The translations under genes were made by a program, and so were the position numbers. From Fredinandcohnia onubensis (GTDB taxonomy: Bacteria > Bacillota > Bacilli > Bacillales > Bacillaceae_L), in NCBI RefSeq assembly GCF_002734285.1, contig NZ_NSEA01000005.1, positions 1 through 64,000 on the forward strand: 64,000 bases of DNA, written 5' to 3'. This document shows positions 28,698 to 38,851 of this stretch, one piece after another; positions within the stretch are counted from its first letter, which is position 1; every line of letters begins with the position of its first letter. The notes beneath the pieces were generated by a model. The model was not told where the DNA came from, did no database searches, and saw nothing but the letters and a program-made list of their open reading frames with translations.

Positions 28698-29963
28698 ATG
28701 AGAATTGAACGTGTAACCAATTCTGTTTCACTGAAACGGACCATTGATAGTGGGACAGAAGAACAAAAAAAAGCAGTCTTAGAAATTCTCGCTAACGTAC
28801 AAAAAGAAGGGGATCAGGCCCTTCGTACCTATACTGAAAAATTTGACGGGGTTTTACTTGAGGCATTAAAAGTCACCGAGTCAGATTTCAAAGAGGCGTA
28901 TCAAAAATTAGACGCAAATCTTGTTCCAATCATTAAAGAAGCAGCTGAAAATATTCGGGATTACCATAGCCGTCAAGTCAAGCAATCATGGATGACGATG
29001 AAGGATAATGGGACGATTCTCGGTCAAAAGGTCACTCCACTTGATGCAGTTGGTGTTTATGTTCCTGGTGGGAAGGCTGCCTACCCGTCATCCGTCCTAA
29101 TGAACGTCATTCCTGCACAGGTCGCTGGAGTCGAGAGGATAGTGATGGTGTCACCGCCTGGAAAAGACGGTACTATTCCAGCCGGTGTCTTAGTGGCAGC
29201 GGACATCCTTGGTGTTAAAGAAATCTATAAGGTTGGCGGTGCTCAAGCAGTCGGGGCGTTGGCGTACGGAACGGATACCATCAAGCCTGTAGATAAAATC
29301 GTCGGTCCTGGTAATATCTTTGTCGCATTAGCAAAACGTGAGGTATATGGAAACGTGGATATCGACATGATTGCAGGACCAAGTGAAATCGTCGTGTTGG
29401 CAGATGAGACAGCTTTGCCAAACGAAATCGCTGCAGATTTACTCTCTCAAGCAGAGCATGATGAACGAGCATCAAGCATTCTCGTCACACCATCAATGCA
29501 GCTTGCAGAAGCCGTTTCCGAAGAGGTTGAAAGACAGTTAAGCCTTCTTCCACGTGAAGCGATTGCTAGAGCCTCAATTAATGATTTTGGAGCCATTTAC
29601 GTTACAGGCGACCTTGATGAAGCAATCAAGGTTGTAAACGAGCTTGCTCCAGAGCATCTCGAAATCGTGACGGAGGAACCGATGGAGCAGGTTGGAAAAA
29701 TCAAGCACGCAGGCGCTATTTTTATTGGACGTTATAGTTCTGAGCCTGTCGGTGACTATTTTGCTGGTCCAAACCACGTCCTTCCGACAAACGGAACAGC
29801 ACGTTTTTCAAGTCCACTAAGTGTGGATGATTTTACAAAAAAATCAAGCATTATTTCCTATAGCAAGAAAGCCATCGAGGAAAACGGCCCGAAAATTGCT
29901 GCTTTTGCAAGACTAGAAGGGTTGGAGGCACACGCACGAGCCGTTGAGGAACGATTAAAGTAG
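28698..29963 (+). CDS. hisD: Histidinol dehydrogenase
   Basis: A 421-residue zinc enzyme that oxidises L-histidinol to histidine in two NAD-dependent steps. Conserved segments include [17 protein letters not shown] (~113-129), the [15 protein letters not shown] motif, the zinc-site AEHDERA (Gln/His near 250-255) and [14 protein letters not shown] with the catalytic His. AAAGGACC precedes the ATG. The next his gene lies 277 bases away, unlike the tight spacing in the rest of the operon. Confidence 0.96.
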   Translation: MRIERVTNSVSLKRTIDSGTEEQKKAVLEILANVQKEGDQALRTYTEKFDGVLLEALKVTESDFKEAYQKLDANLVPIIKEAAENIRDYHSRQVKQSWMTMKDNGTILGQKVTPLDAVGVYVPGGKAAYPSSVLMNVIPAQVAGVERIVMVSPPGKDGTIPAGVLVAADILGVKEIYKVGGAQAVGALAYGTDTIKPVDKIVGPGNIFVALAKREVYGNVDIDMIAGPSEIVVLADETALPNEIAADLLSQAEHDERASSILVTPSMQLAEAVSEEVERQLSLLPREAIARASINDFGAIYVTGDLDEAIKVVNELAPEHLEIVTEEPMEQVGKIKHAGAIFIGRYSSEPVGDYFAGPNHVLPTNGTARFSSPLSVDDFTKKSSIISYSKKAIEENGPKIAAFARLEGLEAHARAVEERLK

Positions 29964-30118
29964 AAGTTCAAAAATTCGGGTGAAAATGACACTTCGAATT
30001 TCTGTGTTGGCTTGCTTTTCCGTTCCTCACGTATTAACTGCATACGTTCCGGTACTCAAAGCTGCGCCGCCTTGAAATTCTTGGTCCTTTTCAACCTCAT
30101 TTTGAACATATATTAAAA
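29964..30118. other. Unexplained block between hisD and hisB
   Basis: A first part (29974-30003) forms an imperfect hairpin joining AAATTCG to CGAATTT. The following 110 bases are richer in G+C than nearby intergenic DNA and contain no ORF or recognised RNA. The block looks like an inserted intergenic repeat. Attribution is inference. Confidence 0.35.
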
Positions 30119-30226
30119 TAATTCACAAAATTCACATCTTGTTGTGGATTATGTGGATAATGTGGATAATAATCCACAAAATTAAGAAATTTCAGGCGTT
30201 GGAAGTAATCATTAAAATGTGGATAA
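30119..30226. repeat. DnaA-box-like array 2, between hisD and hisB
   Basis: Nine-base units lie end to end: TAATTCACA (30119-30127), AAATTCACA (30128-30136), then inverse units TGTGGATTA (30143-30151), TGTGGATAA (30152-30160), TGTGGATAA (30161-30169), then TAATCCACA (30170-30178). A further perfect TGTGGATAA lies at 30218-30226. Three of these are perfect DnaA boxes on the minus strand. TTGTGG (30142) and GATAAT (30165) in the array are spaced 17 bp and could be a weak promoter for hisB. Confidence 0.8.
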
Positions 30227-30240
30227 CGGTAGGTGTAATT

Positions 30241-30828
30241 ATGACAAGACAAGCAAAGGTTGAACGAAAAACAAATGAAACAGATATAAAATTAGATTTT
30301 AAAATAGATGGGGAAGGCATTTCAAAGCTCGATACTGGCGTCCCATTTATGTCTCATATGCTAGACCTCTTTACACAACATGGAAAATTCAACTTAACAG
30401 TTGATGCAAATGGTGATACAGAAATCGATGATCACCATACAACAGAGGATATTGGAATTTGTTTAGGACAGGCATTGCGTGAAGCACTTGGAGATAAAAA
30501 AGGCATTAAGCGCTACGGAAACGCATTTGTTCCAATGGATGAAGCTCTCGCACAGGTTGTTATCGATTTAGGAAATCGCCCACATTTCGAATTAAAAGCA
30601 AATTTCCCAAGTTCTCGAGTTGGCACATTTGATACAGAGCTTGTCCATGAATTTTTATGGAAGCTTGCACTAGAGGCAAGAATCAATCTCCATGTAATTG
30701 TTCACTACGGTCACAATACACATCATATGATTGAAGCTATTTTTAAAGCATTTGGTCGTGCATTAGATGAAGCAACGATGATTGACCCACGAGTTAAGGG
30801 GGTCCCGTCAACGAAAGGGATGTTGTAG
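30241..30828 (+). CDS. hisB: Imidazoleglycerol-phosphate dehydratase
   Basis: A 195-residue manganese enzyme for the sixth pathway step. Metal-binding motifs DDHHTTED (~63-70) and the later GHNTHHMIEA (~160-169) are present. The start at ATG 30241 gives the normal length and the RxAxVxRxTxE-like opening (RQAKVERKTNE); a longer frame back to 30139 runs through the DnaA-box array and is not credible. hisH begins directly after the stop. Confidence 0.95.
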   Translation: MTRQAKVERKTNETDIKLDFKIDGEGISKLDTGVPFMSHMLDLFTQHGKFNLTVDANGDTEIDDHHTTEDIGICLGQALREALGDKKGIKRYGNAFVPMDEALAQVVIDLGNRPHFELKANFPSSRVGTFDTELVHEFLWKLALEARINLHVIVHYGHNTHHMIEAIFKAFGRALDEATMIDPRVKGVPSTKGML

Positions 30829-31461
30829 ATGATAGGCATAATTGATTATGGCATGGGGAATTTATACAGTGTTTCTAAGGCGCTTGAACGGATGAACTAC
30901 GATTATTACATTTCAAGTTCACCAGATGAGCTTGCAAAAGCAGACGGTCTAATTTTACCCGGTGTCGGCTCCTTTAAGGATGCAATGGGAATCTTACATG
31001 AAAAAGGATTAGTCAGTTTCATTAAGGAATCTGTTGCAAAAGGGACACCACTCTTAGGGATCTGTTTAGGTATGCAGCTATTATTTGAAGAAAGTGAAGA
31101 AAATGGACTTACACAAGGTTTTGGTTTCTTAAAAGGTAGAATTACAAAAATTCCTGGCGTAACAGCGAATGGTGAGACCTATAAAGTCCCTCATATGGGA
31201 TGGAATGATCTTGAACTCAAAAATCCATCTCCACTTTTAAAGGACATCGAGGGTGGACACGTCTACTTCGTTCATTCCTACTTCGCAGAGACTGACAGTG
31301 AGAATGTAATCGCAAGTAGCATGTATGATGTCGACGTTCCAGCTGTTGTTGGAAAAGGTAATGTGTTTGGAACCCAGTTTCATCCTGAAAAAAGCAGTGA
31401 GCTAGGATTAAAAATCCTCCAAAACTACGCTGCGATCGTGGAAAAGAAGGTGACAATATGA
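30829..31461 (+). CDS. hisH: Imidazole glycerol phosphate synthase, glutaminase subunit
   Basis: A 210-residue class I glutamine amidotransferase. The nucleophile is in [10 protein letters not shown] (Cys ~82), with the catalytic His/Glu in QFHPEKSS (~185-192). It makes ammonia from glutamine for HisF. The ATG follows the hisB stop immediately and the end overlaps hisA by four bases. Confidence 0.96.
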   Translation: MIGIIDYGMGNLYSVSKALERMNYDYYISSSPDELAKADGLILPGVGSFKDAMGILHEKGLVSFIKESVAKGTPLLGICLGMQLLFEESEENGLTQGFGFLKGRITKIPGVTANGETYKVPHMGWNDLELKNPSPLLKDIEGGHVYFVHSYFAETDSENVIASSMYDVDVPAVVGKGNVFGTQFHPEKSSELGLKILQNYAAIVEKKVTI

Positions 31462-32192
31462 GTACTTTTACAATTTACCCGGCAATCGATATGCGCGGTG
31501 GCAAATGTGTTCGATTGCTTCAAGGGGATTATAATAAAGAAACAGTCTATGGTGACTCACCGTTTGATATGGCGAAAGCCTTCGCTGATGCAGGGGCAGA
31601 GTGGATTCACATGGTCGATTTAGATGGAGCAAAAGCGGGTAAACGTGTGAATGACCAATACGTGATTGAGGTTGCCAAGAAACTTGATGCGAAAGTTCAA
31701 ATTGGTGGCGGAATTCGAACCGAAGAGGATGTAGCTTACTATATTGAAAATGGCGTTGACCGCGTTATTTTAGGAAGTGCCGCAATTTCCAATCCTGACT
31801 TTGTAAAGGACATGCTTAAGAAATACAAAGAAAAAATCGCGATAGGCATTGATGCGAAAGACGGTTATGTAGCCACTGAAGGTTGGTTAAATACATCTTC
31901 TGTAAAAGCGACCGATTTAGGTGTTGAGCTTGCGAAAGCAGGTGCACAAACATTTATTTTTACTGATATCGCGACAGACGGCATGCTTAGTGGTCCTAAC
32001 ATCGACGCGGTTGCTACACTTGCTTCTGTAACTGGAAAACAAGTCATCGCTTCAGGTGGAGTTAGCTCTATTGAAGACCTTAAATCACTTAGTAAGCTAG
32101 CAGTTCAAGGTGTTTCCGGTGCAATTGTAGGAAAAGCCATCTATACTAATCAATTTACCGTTCAAGAGGCGTTAGAAGAGGTGAATGGCTGA
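31458..32192 (+). CDS. hisA: ProFAR isomerase
   Basis: A 244-residue TIM barrel that opens the ribose ring of ProFAR. Half-barrel repeats start with [19 protein letters not shown] (catalytic Asp ~11) and [15 protein letters not shown] (Asp ~129), followed by phosphate-binding glycine motifs GGGIRT and ASGGVSS. It overlaps hisH by four bases and hisF by one. Confidence 0.97.
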   Translation: MSTFTIYPAIDMRGGKCVRLLQGDYNKETVYGDSPFDMAKAFADAGAEWIHMVDLDGAKAGKRVNDQYVIEVAKKLDAKVQIGGGIRTEEDVAYYIENGVDRVILGSAAISNPDFVKDMLKKYKEKIAIGIDAKDGYVATEGWLNTSSVKATDLGVELAKAGAQTFIFTDIATDGMLSGPNIDAVATLASVTGKQVIASGGVSSIEDLKSLSKLAVQGVSGAIVGKAIYTNQFTVQEALEEVNG

Positions 32193-32950
32193 TGATCACA
32201 AAACGTATCATTCCATGTTTGGACGTAAAAGATGGTCGCGTTGTGAAAGGCATTCAATTTGTTGGACTACGTGATGCAGGGGACCCTGTTGAACTTGCAA
32301 AATTCTATGATTCAGAAGGTGCAGATGAACTCGTATTCCTTGATATTTCAGCCTCACATGAAGGTAGAAAAACGATGGTTGAGGTTGTCGAAAAAGTGGC
32401 CGCAGAACTTGCGATTCCTTTTACAGTTGGAGGAGGAATTAATTCCTTAGAGGATATGAAAAAAATCCTTCGTGCCGGTGCTGACAAGGTTTCACTTAAT
32501 ACGGCAGCTGTGACAAATCCTGACTTAATCAAGGAAGGGGCTGACTTCTTTGGTTCTCAATGTATCGTCGTTGCGATCGACGCAAAATACGATGAGCAAC
32601 TTAGTAGTTGGAGAGTTTACACTCATGGCGGACGTAAAGCAACTGAGTGGGAAGTTGTCTCTTGGGCGAAGGAAGCAATCAAGCTCGGTGCTGGTGAGAT
32701 ATTATTAACTAGTATGGACGATGACGGTAGCAAGGATGGCTTCAATCTTGAATTAACAAGACGTGTGAGTGAGGCAGTTACTGTACCTGTCATCGCATCA
32801 GGTGGCGCAGGAAATGCGGAACATTTTGCACAAGCATTCAAAGAAGGTAAAGCAGACGCTGCATTAGCGGCAAGTATTTTTCACTACAAAGAAACTTCCG
32901 TAAAAGAAGTTAAAACTTATTTAAAAGAGAAAGGGGTCAATGTCCGATGA
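32192..32950 (+). CDS. hisF: Imidazole glycerol phosphate synthase, cyclase subunit
   Basis: A 252-residue TIM barrel that joins ammonia to PRFAR and releases IGP and AICAR. The catalytic Asp residues are in [13 protein letters not shown] (D11) and in [13 protein letters not shown] (D130 region). The phosphate loops GGGINS and ASGGAGN are present. It overlaps hisA by one base and hisI by four. Confidence 0.97.
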   Translation: MITKRIIPCLDVKDGRVVKGIQFVGLRDAGDPVELAKFYDSEGADELVFLDISASHEGRKTMVEVVEKVAAELAIPFTVGGGINSLEDMKKILRAGADKVSLNTAAVTNPDLIKEGADFFGSQCIVVAIDAKYDEQLSSWRVYTHGGRKATEWEVVSWAKEAIKLGAGEILLTSMDDDGSKDGFNLELTRRVSEAVTVPVIASGGAGNAEHFAQAFKEGKADAALAASIFHYKETSVKEVKTYLKEKGVNVR

Positions 32951-33567
32951 ACACACCAGACATTAAATTCGACGAAAAAGGACTTGCTCCAGCCATTGTT
33001 CAGGATGCAGTAAGCAAAGAGGTTTTAACACTTGCTTATATGAATGAAGAATCTTTACGCAAATCTATTGAAACGCGCGAAACTTGGTTTTATAGCCGCT
33101 CACGTCAGGAGCTTTGGCACAAAGGGGAAACTTCAGGTAATACCCAAAAAATAGTGGATATAAAATATGATTGTGACCAGGATGCCATCCTTGTTTTAGT
33201 TGAGCCAGCAGGACCAGCCTGCCACACAGGAAGCTATTCTTGCTTCAACGAATCAGTTTTAGGAGAAGCAAAAGAAGTGTCTTCCGACCGTTTTGCTATT
33301 CTTAATGAACTTGAAGAAGTTATTGCTAAGCGTGAAGCCGAAATGCCAGAGGGTGCTTATACTACATACCTATTTGATAAAGGGGTAGATAAGATTCTGA
33401 AAAAAGTCGGTGAAGAAGCTTCAGAGGTCATTATTGCAGCGAAAAACCGCGATCATGAAGAACTTAAGTGGGAAGCAGCGGATTTAATTTATCACTTGCT
33501 TGTCTTACTTCGTGAGCAAAAGCTTCCACTTGATGAAGTATTATCTGTACTTCAAAAAAGAAGATAA
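32947..33567 (+). CDS. hisI: Bifunctional PR-AMP cyclohydrolase / PR-ATP pyrophosphatase
   Basis: A 206-residue HisIE fusion for steps two and three. The cyclohydrolase half (1-~110) has [19 protein letters not shown], a DCDQDAI metal site and zinc-type HTGSYSCF. The pyrophosphatase half (~115-206) has the MazG-like [12 protein letters not shown] and [13 protein letters not shown] helices. It closes the operon and is followed by a terminator. Confidence 0.96.
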   Translation: MNTPDIKFDEKGLAPAIVQDAVSKEVLTLAYMNEESLRKSIETRETWFYSRSRQELWHKGETSGNTQKIVDIKYDCDQDAILVLVEPAGPACHTGSYSCFNESVLGEAKEVSSDRFAILNELEEVIAKREAEMPEGAYTTYLFDKGVDKILKKVGEEASEVIIAAKNRDHEELKWEAADLIYHLLVLLREQKLPLDEVLSVLQKRR

Positions 33568-33574
33568 GAATGTC

Positions 33575-33608
33575 AAAGGTGCTTATCCACAGATGAGCAC
33601 CTTTTTTA
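33575..33608 (+). terminator. his operon terminator with a DnaA box in its loop
   Basis: AAAGGTGCT (33575-33583) pairs with AGCACCTTT (33596-33604), followed by TTT. The loop carries a perfect TTATCCACA at 33583-33591. Confidence 0.85.
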
Positions 33609-33637
33609 ATGCCTGACTATACTGGAATGTGTATTAT

Positions 33638-33766
33638 TTATCCACGATATCCACATTATCCACAAAAGCACTTCGATTAATGTGCATATGTTCACTCAAT
33701 TCAGTAGTCACGCTACTTTATTCACAAAAAGTGGAAGGGTTGTCCACATTATTCACATTACCCACA
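33638..33766 (+). repeat. DnaA-box-like array 3, after hisI
   Basis: Block 1 is TTATCCACG (33638-33646), ATATCCACA (33647-33655), TTATCCACA (33656-33664). A lone TTATTCACA lies at 33718-33726. Block 2 is TTGTCCACA (33740-33748), TTATTCACA (33749-33757), TTACCCACA (33758-33766). Units in each block are end to end. The rest of the 33568-33895 gap shows no gene; a GTGGAGG ribosome site ends it. Confidence 0.82.
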
Positions 33767-33895
33767 AATTACCACTCATACTTTCTCTAAAAGTTTTTCC
33801 CTTTTACCCAAGCACCTCTATGTGTCAAGGATTATATATGTTATACTACGTTGGGAAATAAGTTTAAAAAGCAGTATTTATAGTGGAGGACCCCG

Positions 33896-35386
33896 ATGGA
33901 AAAACAAAACAGAAAAGAAAGTCAGCATAGTTCAAAGGTAATTCCGTTTATCCAGACGGGAGAATATTATTTTAAAAAAGGATTAAAGGCGTATCGCCAG
34001 CATGATATATATAAATCCATAAAACATTTTAAACGAGCAATTCAGCTTGAACCAAAAGAGCCGATGTTCTTATGTCAATTATCCGTAGCGTTAACGGAAA
34101 TTGGCGATTACATTCTATCTAATCAATATCTTACACAAATAATGGAAGATCCAAATTTCGATATGCCAGAGTGTTTTTATTTCATGGCCAATAATTATGC
34201 CCATTTAGGTTTGTTTCAAGAAGCGGGCAAACATGCACAAGCCTATTTAGATCGAGAGCCAGATGGAGACTTTTCGGAGGATGCTGAGGATTTGCTCGAT
34301 TTATTGCTCCTTGAGGAAGTGGACTTTGAAGATTCAGCTAACCAACAGGATGAACTCATCGTCATGCAAGAACAAGCCCGTGATTTCCTTGAAACAGGAC
34401 GATTGGACGAAGCGGTGACCCTTTTAAAGGAAATCATTCGCGAATATCCGGAATTTTGGTCTGCTTATAATAATTTAGCACTTGCGTATTTTTATTCTGG
34501 AGATGTGGAGAATGCATCTGAGATCCTTGATGAGGTTTTGAGTAAAAACCCTGGCAATCTTCATGCACTTTGCAACTCATTGGTATTTCTATATTATCAA
34601 CGAAAAAATCAACAGGTACAAGAGCTAACAAAACGATTAGCACTGATTCATCCGATTCTTTCGGAACACCGCTATAAGCTAGGTGCCACATTTGGGTTGG
34701 TCGGAAGACATGATCTTGCGTATAAATGGTTGCGAAGTCTACAACGAAGTGGGTTTGAAGGAGACGAAACCTTCTATTATTGGCTTTCTTATTCAGCATT
34801 TTTTACAGAGCATCATGACGTTGCCCAAAATGCATGGAAGCGGGTGCTTGAAGAAAATCCAAGTAAAAAGGGTTCAGCCCCATGGGAATCAGACCGTACA
34901 AAATCCATTAGTGATGTATTGGACCGTTGGTTAACAGGTGATTTTATCGAGGAACGCCTATATGGTTTATTTTTAGCAAGTAAGACAAATTCTTCTCTTG
35001 CCCGCAAGGATATTAAACATATACAATTCCATGCGACCCTTGAACAAGAATTTGCAAACTATGTACTAAGTAAAAAGAAAAAGACAGGAAACATTCCGAC
35101 CTATATCATTGATGGATACAATATTGCAGACACTCTATTTACAAAAAATAAACATGATGATTCTGCAAATGAGGAACTCTATTTAACATGGTTAATGATT
35201 TACGATGAAGCGGTTAAGCGTCAATTCAATGTGTCAAACTGGCAAGCATGGGCTGCAGCAACTGAATACATCTGGCGCAACCACGGATCGCGGACGATAA
35301 CCCAACAACAGGTTGCAGCGAAATATAATATTTCCAAAACAACAGTAATGAAGTATGTAAAATTTGTTAAAGAACTCTTACAATGA
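33896..35386 (+). CDS. yvcD: YvcD-like tetratricopeptide-repeat protein
   Basis: A 496-residue soluble protein with about eight TPR units in its first 330 residues (for example AYRQHDIYKSIKHFKRAIQL and SAYNNLALAYFYSGDVENAS) and a C-terminal part ending in a helix-turn-helix-like TQQQVAAKYNISKTTVMKYV. The TPRs indicate protein binding; the C-terminal element could bind DNA. No enzymatic motif was seen. Its position between hisI and trxB matches B. subtilis yvcD. GTGGAGGA precedes the ATG. Confidence 0.75.
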   Translation: MEKQNRKESQHSSKVIPFIQTGEYYFKKGLKAYRQHDIYKSIKHFKRAIQLEPKEPMFLCQLSVALTEIGDYILSNQYLTQIMEDPNFDMPECFYFMANNYAHLGLFQEAGKHAQAYLDREPDGDFSEDAEDLLDLLLLEEVDFEDSANQQDELIVMQEQARDFLETGRLDEAVTLLKEIIREYPEFWSAYNNLALAYFYSGDVENASEILDEVLSKNPGNLHALCNSLVFLYYQRKNQQVQELTKRLALIHPILSEHRYKLGATFGLVGRHDLAYKWLRSLQRSGFEGDETFYYWLSYSAFFTEHHDVAQNAWKRVLEENPSKKGSAPWESDRTKSISDVLDRWLTGDFIEERLYGLFLASKTNSSLARKDIKHIQFHATLEQEFANYVLSKKKKTGNIPTYIIDGYNIADTLFTKNKHDDSANEELYLTWLMIYDEAVKRQFNVSNWQAWAAATEYIWRNHGSRTITQQQVAAKYNISKTTVMKYVKFVKELLQ

Positions 35387-35398
35387 GCATATTAATAG

Positions 35399-36433
<1,035 letters not shown>

Positions 36434-36440
36434 ACTAAAG

Positions 36441-36468
36441 AACACCTCCAATGTGGAGGTGTTTTTTG
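36441..36468 (+). terminator. Terminator after trxB
   Basis: AACACCTCC (36441-36449) pairs with GGAGGTGTT (36455-36463), then a T-run. Confidence 0.9.
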
Positions 36469-36493
36469 ATGAATTTAAGGTGGTGGCATTCTT

Positions 36494-37045
36494 ATGATTG
36501 ATTTACATGTTAAACCGACAATCTTCGGAGAAAAAGCTATTCTTAGACCATTTATAATGGATGAGGATTTCCCGTACATAGAAGAATGTTTAAAGGATCC
36601 TGTAGTAATTAAATATACGGGTAGCACAGCGGGATATGAACGAGATAAAACTCTTCTGTGGTATCGAACGAGAAATGAACAGGAGGATCGTTTAGATCTT
36701 GCTGTTGTTGATAAGGGGAATCGCGTCTTAGTAGGTGAAGTGGTGGTCAATCTTTATGATGAAAAAACACATAGCATGAATTTTAGAATTCTGATTGGCC
36801 CAAATGGAAGAGATAAAGGACTCGGAACAGAAGCTACTCAGCTTATAGTTGATTATGTTTTTCAAAACACTGACCTTAACCAACTAACCCTCAGTGTTTT
36901 TGATTTTAACCCGAGAGCCAAAACAGTATATGAAAAAGTAGGGTTTATTACCGACAGTGTAGACAAAGATGACCTAGAGTTTGAAGGAGAATGGATTGAT
37001 TCCATCAACATGAAACTAACAAGAGAGGAATGGGAGAAGAAGTGA
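36494..37045 (+). CDS. GNAT N-acetyltransferase
   Basis: A 183-residue RimJ/L-like acetyltransferase. The acetyl-CoA motif is in LIGPNGRDKGLGTEATQLIV (~95-114), followed by the C-terminal strand LTLSVFDFNPRAKTVYEKVGF. The substrate is unknown. It stands between the trxB terminator and the GNAT-nitrilase gene; both downstream neighbours are acyltransfer-type enzymes but no shared pathway is evident. Confidence 0.82.
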   Translation: MIDLHVKPTIFGEKAILRPFIMDEDFPYIEECLKDPVVIKYTGSTAGYERDKTLLWYRTRNEQEDRLDLAVVDKGNRVLVGEVVVNLYDEKTHSMNFRILIGPNGRDKGLGTEATQLIVDYVFQNTDLNQLTLSVFDFNPRAKTVYEKVGFITDSVDKDDLEFEGEWIDSINMKLTREEWEKK

Positions 37046-37199
37046 TCAGTAAAGTAGCTTCTGCAGCGTTCGTAAGTTCAAAAAAGAAATATAAACGTAC
37101 CACCGATAATATATTGATAGAAAGGGGATGAATTATAAAACGTTCGATAAAAATTGGATAGTGCCTAAATTTATCGAATGCCCAGAAAGGGAGATATTT

Positions 37200-38768
37200 G
37201 TGTCGAGGATTGATTTATCAAAATTTGAGAAGAGGATTGTGTTACGAAATATTAGGCATGAGGATATCGAAGAGATTATTGAACTTTCAAAGGTTTGTTT
37301 TCCGAATATGGACCCATGGGAGCGGGACCAATTAGAAAGCCATCTAACCATTTTTCCAGAAGGACAATTCTGTGTTGAATATGATGGGAAAATCATTGGC
37401 TCGTGTTCGAGCTTAATAGTAGATTTTGATGAATATGAGGATAAGCATACGTTCGATGAGATTAGCGATAATTCCTATATTCGCAACCATGATCCACATG
37501 GAAAAAATCTATATGGTATCGATGTTATGGTCCACCCGGAGTATCGTCGCATGAAAATCGGACGTAGACTTTATGAGGCAAGAAAAAAACTGACTCAAGA
37601 ACTCAACTTAGAAAGCATCATTATTGGTGGGAGAATCTCAAACTATCATAAATATGCGGATGAAATGTCTGCTAGGGAATATGTGGATCAGGTCATCCAA
37701 CAGAATATCTATGACCCAGCACTTACTTTTCAAATGATCAATGGGTTTGTACTGAAGCGCGTCAATGCAAATTACTTATCGGATCGGGATTCTTTAGGCT
37801 ATGCAACTCTAATGGAATGGAATAATCCTGATTACTTACCTAAGAAAACGAGAAGGATTTACAATCGGTCCCTCCCTGTGAGAATTTCAGTGATTCAATA
37901 TATGATGAAGAAAATCAATTCCTTTGAAGATTTTGCAACACAATGTGAATATTTTATTGATGCGAGTTCTAATTTTCGCTCAGACTTTGCAGTGTTCCCT
38001 GAAACGTTTACCATGCAGCTATTGTCGTTTATTGATGAGCAGGTACCGAGTAAACAAATCAAAAAGGTTTCAGAGTATACGGAGGACTATATTAATCTCT
38101 TTTCAAAACTTGCCGTAACGTACAATATTAATATTGTGGGCGGTTCGCATTTTGTGGAAGAGGATCATTGTCTATACAATGTTGCGTACCTTTTTAGACG
38201 AGACGGTACAATTGATAAGCAATATAAGCTCCATATTACACCTGATGAGAGAAGATGGTGGGGGGTTCAACCAGGTAACGGTGTCCACGTATTTGACACA
38301 GACTGTGGAAAAATCTCAATTCTGATCAGCTATGATATTCAGTTTCCGGAGCTCGCTCGGATTGCCGTGGATAAAGGGGCACAAATTATTTTTACTCCTT
38401 TTAGCTCAGAAGACCAACAAGGTTATTTGAGGGTGAGGTATTGCTCACAGGCTCGTGCTGTCGAAAATCAAGTGTATACGGTAATTGCAGGTGCAGTCGG
38501 TAACCTTACACATGTTCCACATATGGATGTACAATACGCACAATCCGGTATTTTTTCACCATCTGATTTTACATTTTCAAGCAATGGGATTGTTGGAGAG
38601 TGCAACCCAAATATTGAAACAATTGTGGTGGGAGAGGTTGACCTTGAAAGCCTTCGCCGAAACCGTAACATTGGAACCGAAACGCCGCTAAAAGACCGCA
38701 GAACGGATTATTATCAGATTATTACCAAGAAACCTAAACAGGCCAAAAAGAAAATTCCATCCGATTAA
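37200..38768 (+). CDS. GNAT acetyltransferase fused to a nitrilase-superfamily domain
   Basis: A 522-residue two-domain protein: GNAT at about 12-190 (acetyl-CoA loop VHPEYRRMKIGRRLYE) and a carbon-nitrogen hydrolase domain from about 228 to 500. In the usual Glu-Lys-Cys triad, E268 (FPETFT) and K343 (YKLHITPDERRWWG) are present, but the nucleophile position reads ISYD with Ser377 (codon AGC, 38328-38330) instead of Cys. GTG 37200 is chosen because AGAAAGGGA lies upstream and it gives the MSRIDLSKFEKR opening; an ATG at 37128 directly abuts its ribosome site. The substrate is unknown. Confidence 0.8.
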   Translation: MSRIDLSKFEKRIVLRNIRHEDIEEIIELSKVCFPNMDPWERDQLESHLTIFPEGQFCVEYDGKIIGSCSSLIVDFDEYEDKHTFDEISDNSYIRNHDPHGKNLYGIDVMVHPEYRRMKIGRRLYEARKKLTQELNLESIIIGGRISNYHKYADEMSAREYVDQVIQQNIYDPALTFQMINGFVLKRVNANYLSDRDSLGYATLMEWNNPDYLPKKTRRIYNRSLPVRISVIQYMMKKINSFEDFATQCEYFIDASSNFRSDFAVFPETFTMQLLSFIDEQVPSKQIKKVSEYTEDYINLFSKLAVTYNINIVGGSHFVEEDHCLYNVAYLFRRDGTIDKQYKLHITPDERRWWGVQPGNGVHVFDTDCGKISILISYDIQFPELARIAVDKGAQIIFTPFSSEDQQGYLRVRYCSQARAVENQVYTVIAGAVGNLTHVPHMDVQYAQSGIFSPSDFTFSSNGIVGECNPNIETIVVGEVDLESLRRNRNIGTETPLKDRRTDYYQIITKKPKQAKKKIPSD

Positions 38769-38772
38769 ATAC

Positions 38773-38790
38773 TTATACACATGTGAATAA
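38773..38790. repeat. Inverted pair of DnaA-box-like 9-mers
   Basis: TTATACACA (38773-38781) abuts TGTGAATAA (38782-38790). They are each one base from the DnaA consensus and are placed head to head in the convergent gap. The significance is uncertain. Confidence 0.45.
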
Positions 38791-38802
38791 CTGTTAAACA
38801 TA

Positions 38803-38841
38803 GAATAACCGCCTAATCCACAAAGGAATAGGCGGTTATTC
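38803..38841. terminator. Bidirectional terminator between convergent genes
   Basis: A 13-bp perfect stem, 38803-38815 with 38829-38841. It can end both the GNAT-nitrilase transcript and the minus-strand aminotransferase transcript. Confidence 0.85.
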
Positions 38842-38851
38842 GTTCTCTATC

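Noticed and set aside
30139-30240. N-terminal extension of hisB
   Set aside because: The extension is translated DnaA-box repeat (repeated MWIMWI), and ATG 30241 gives the normal HisB length.
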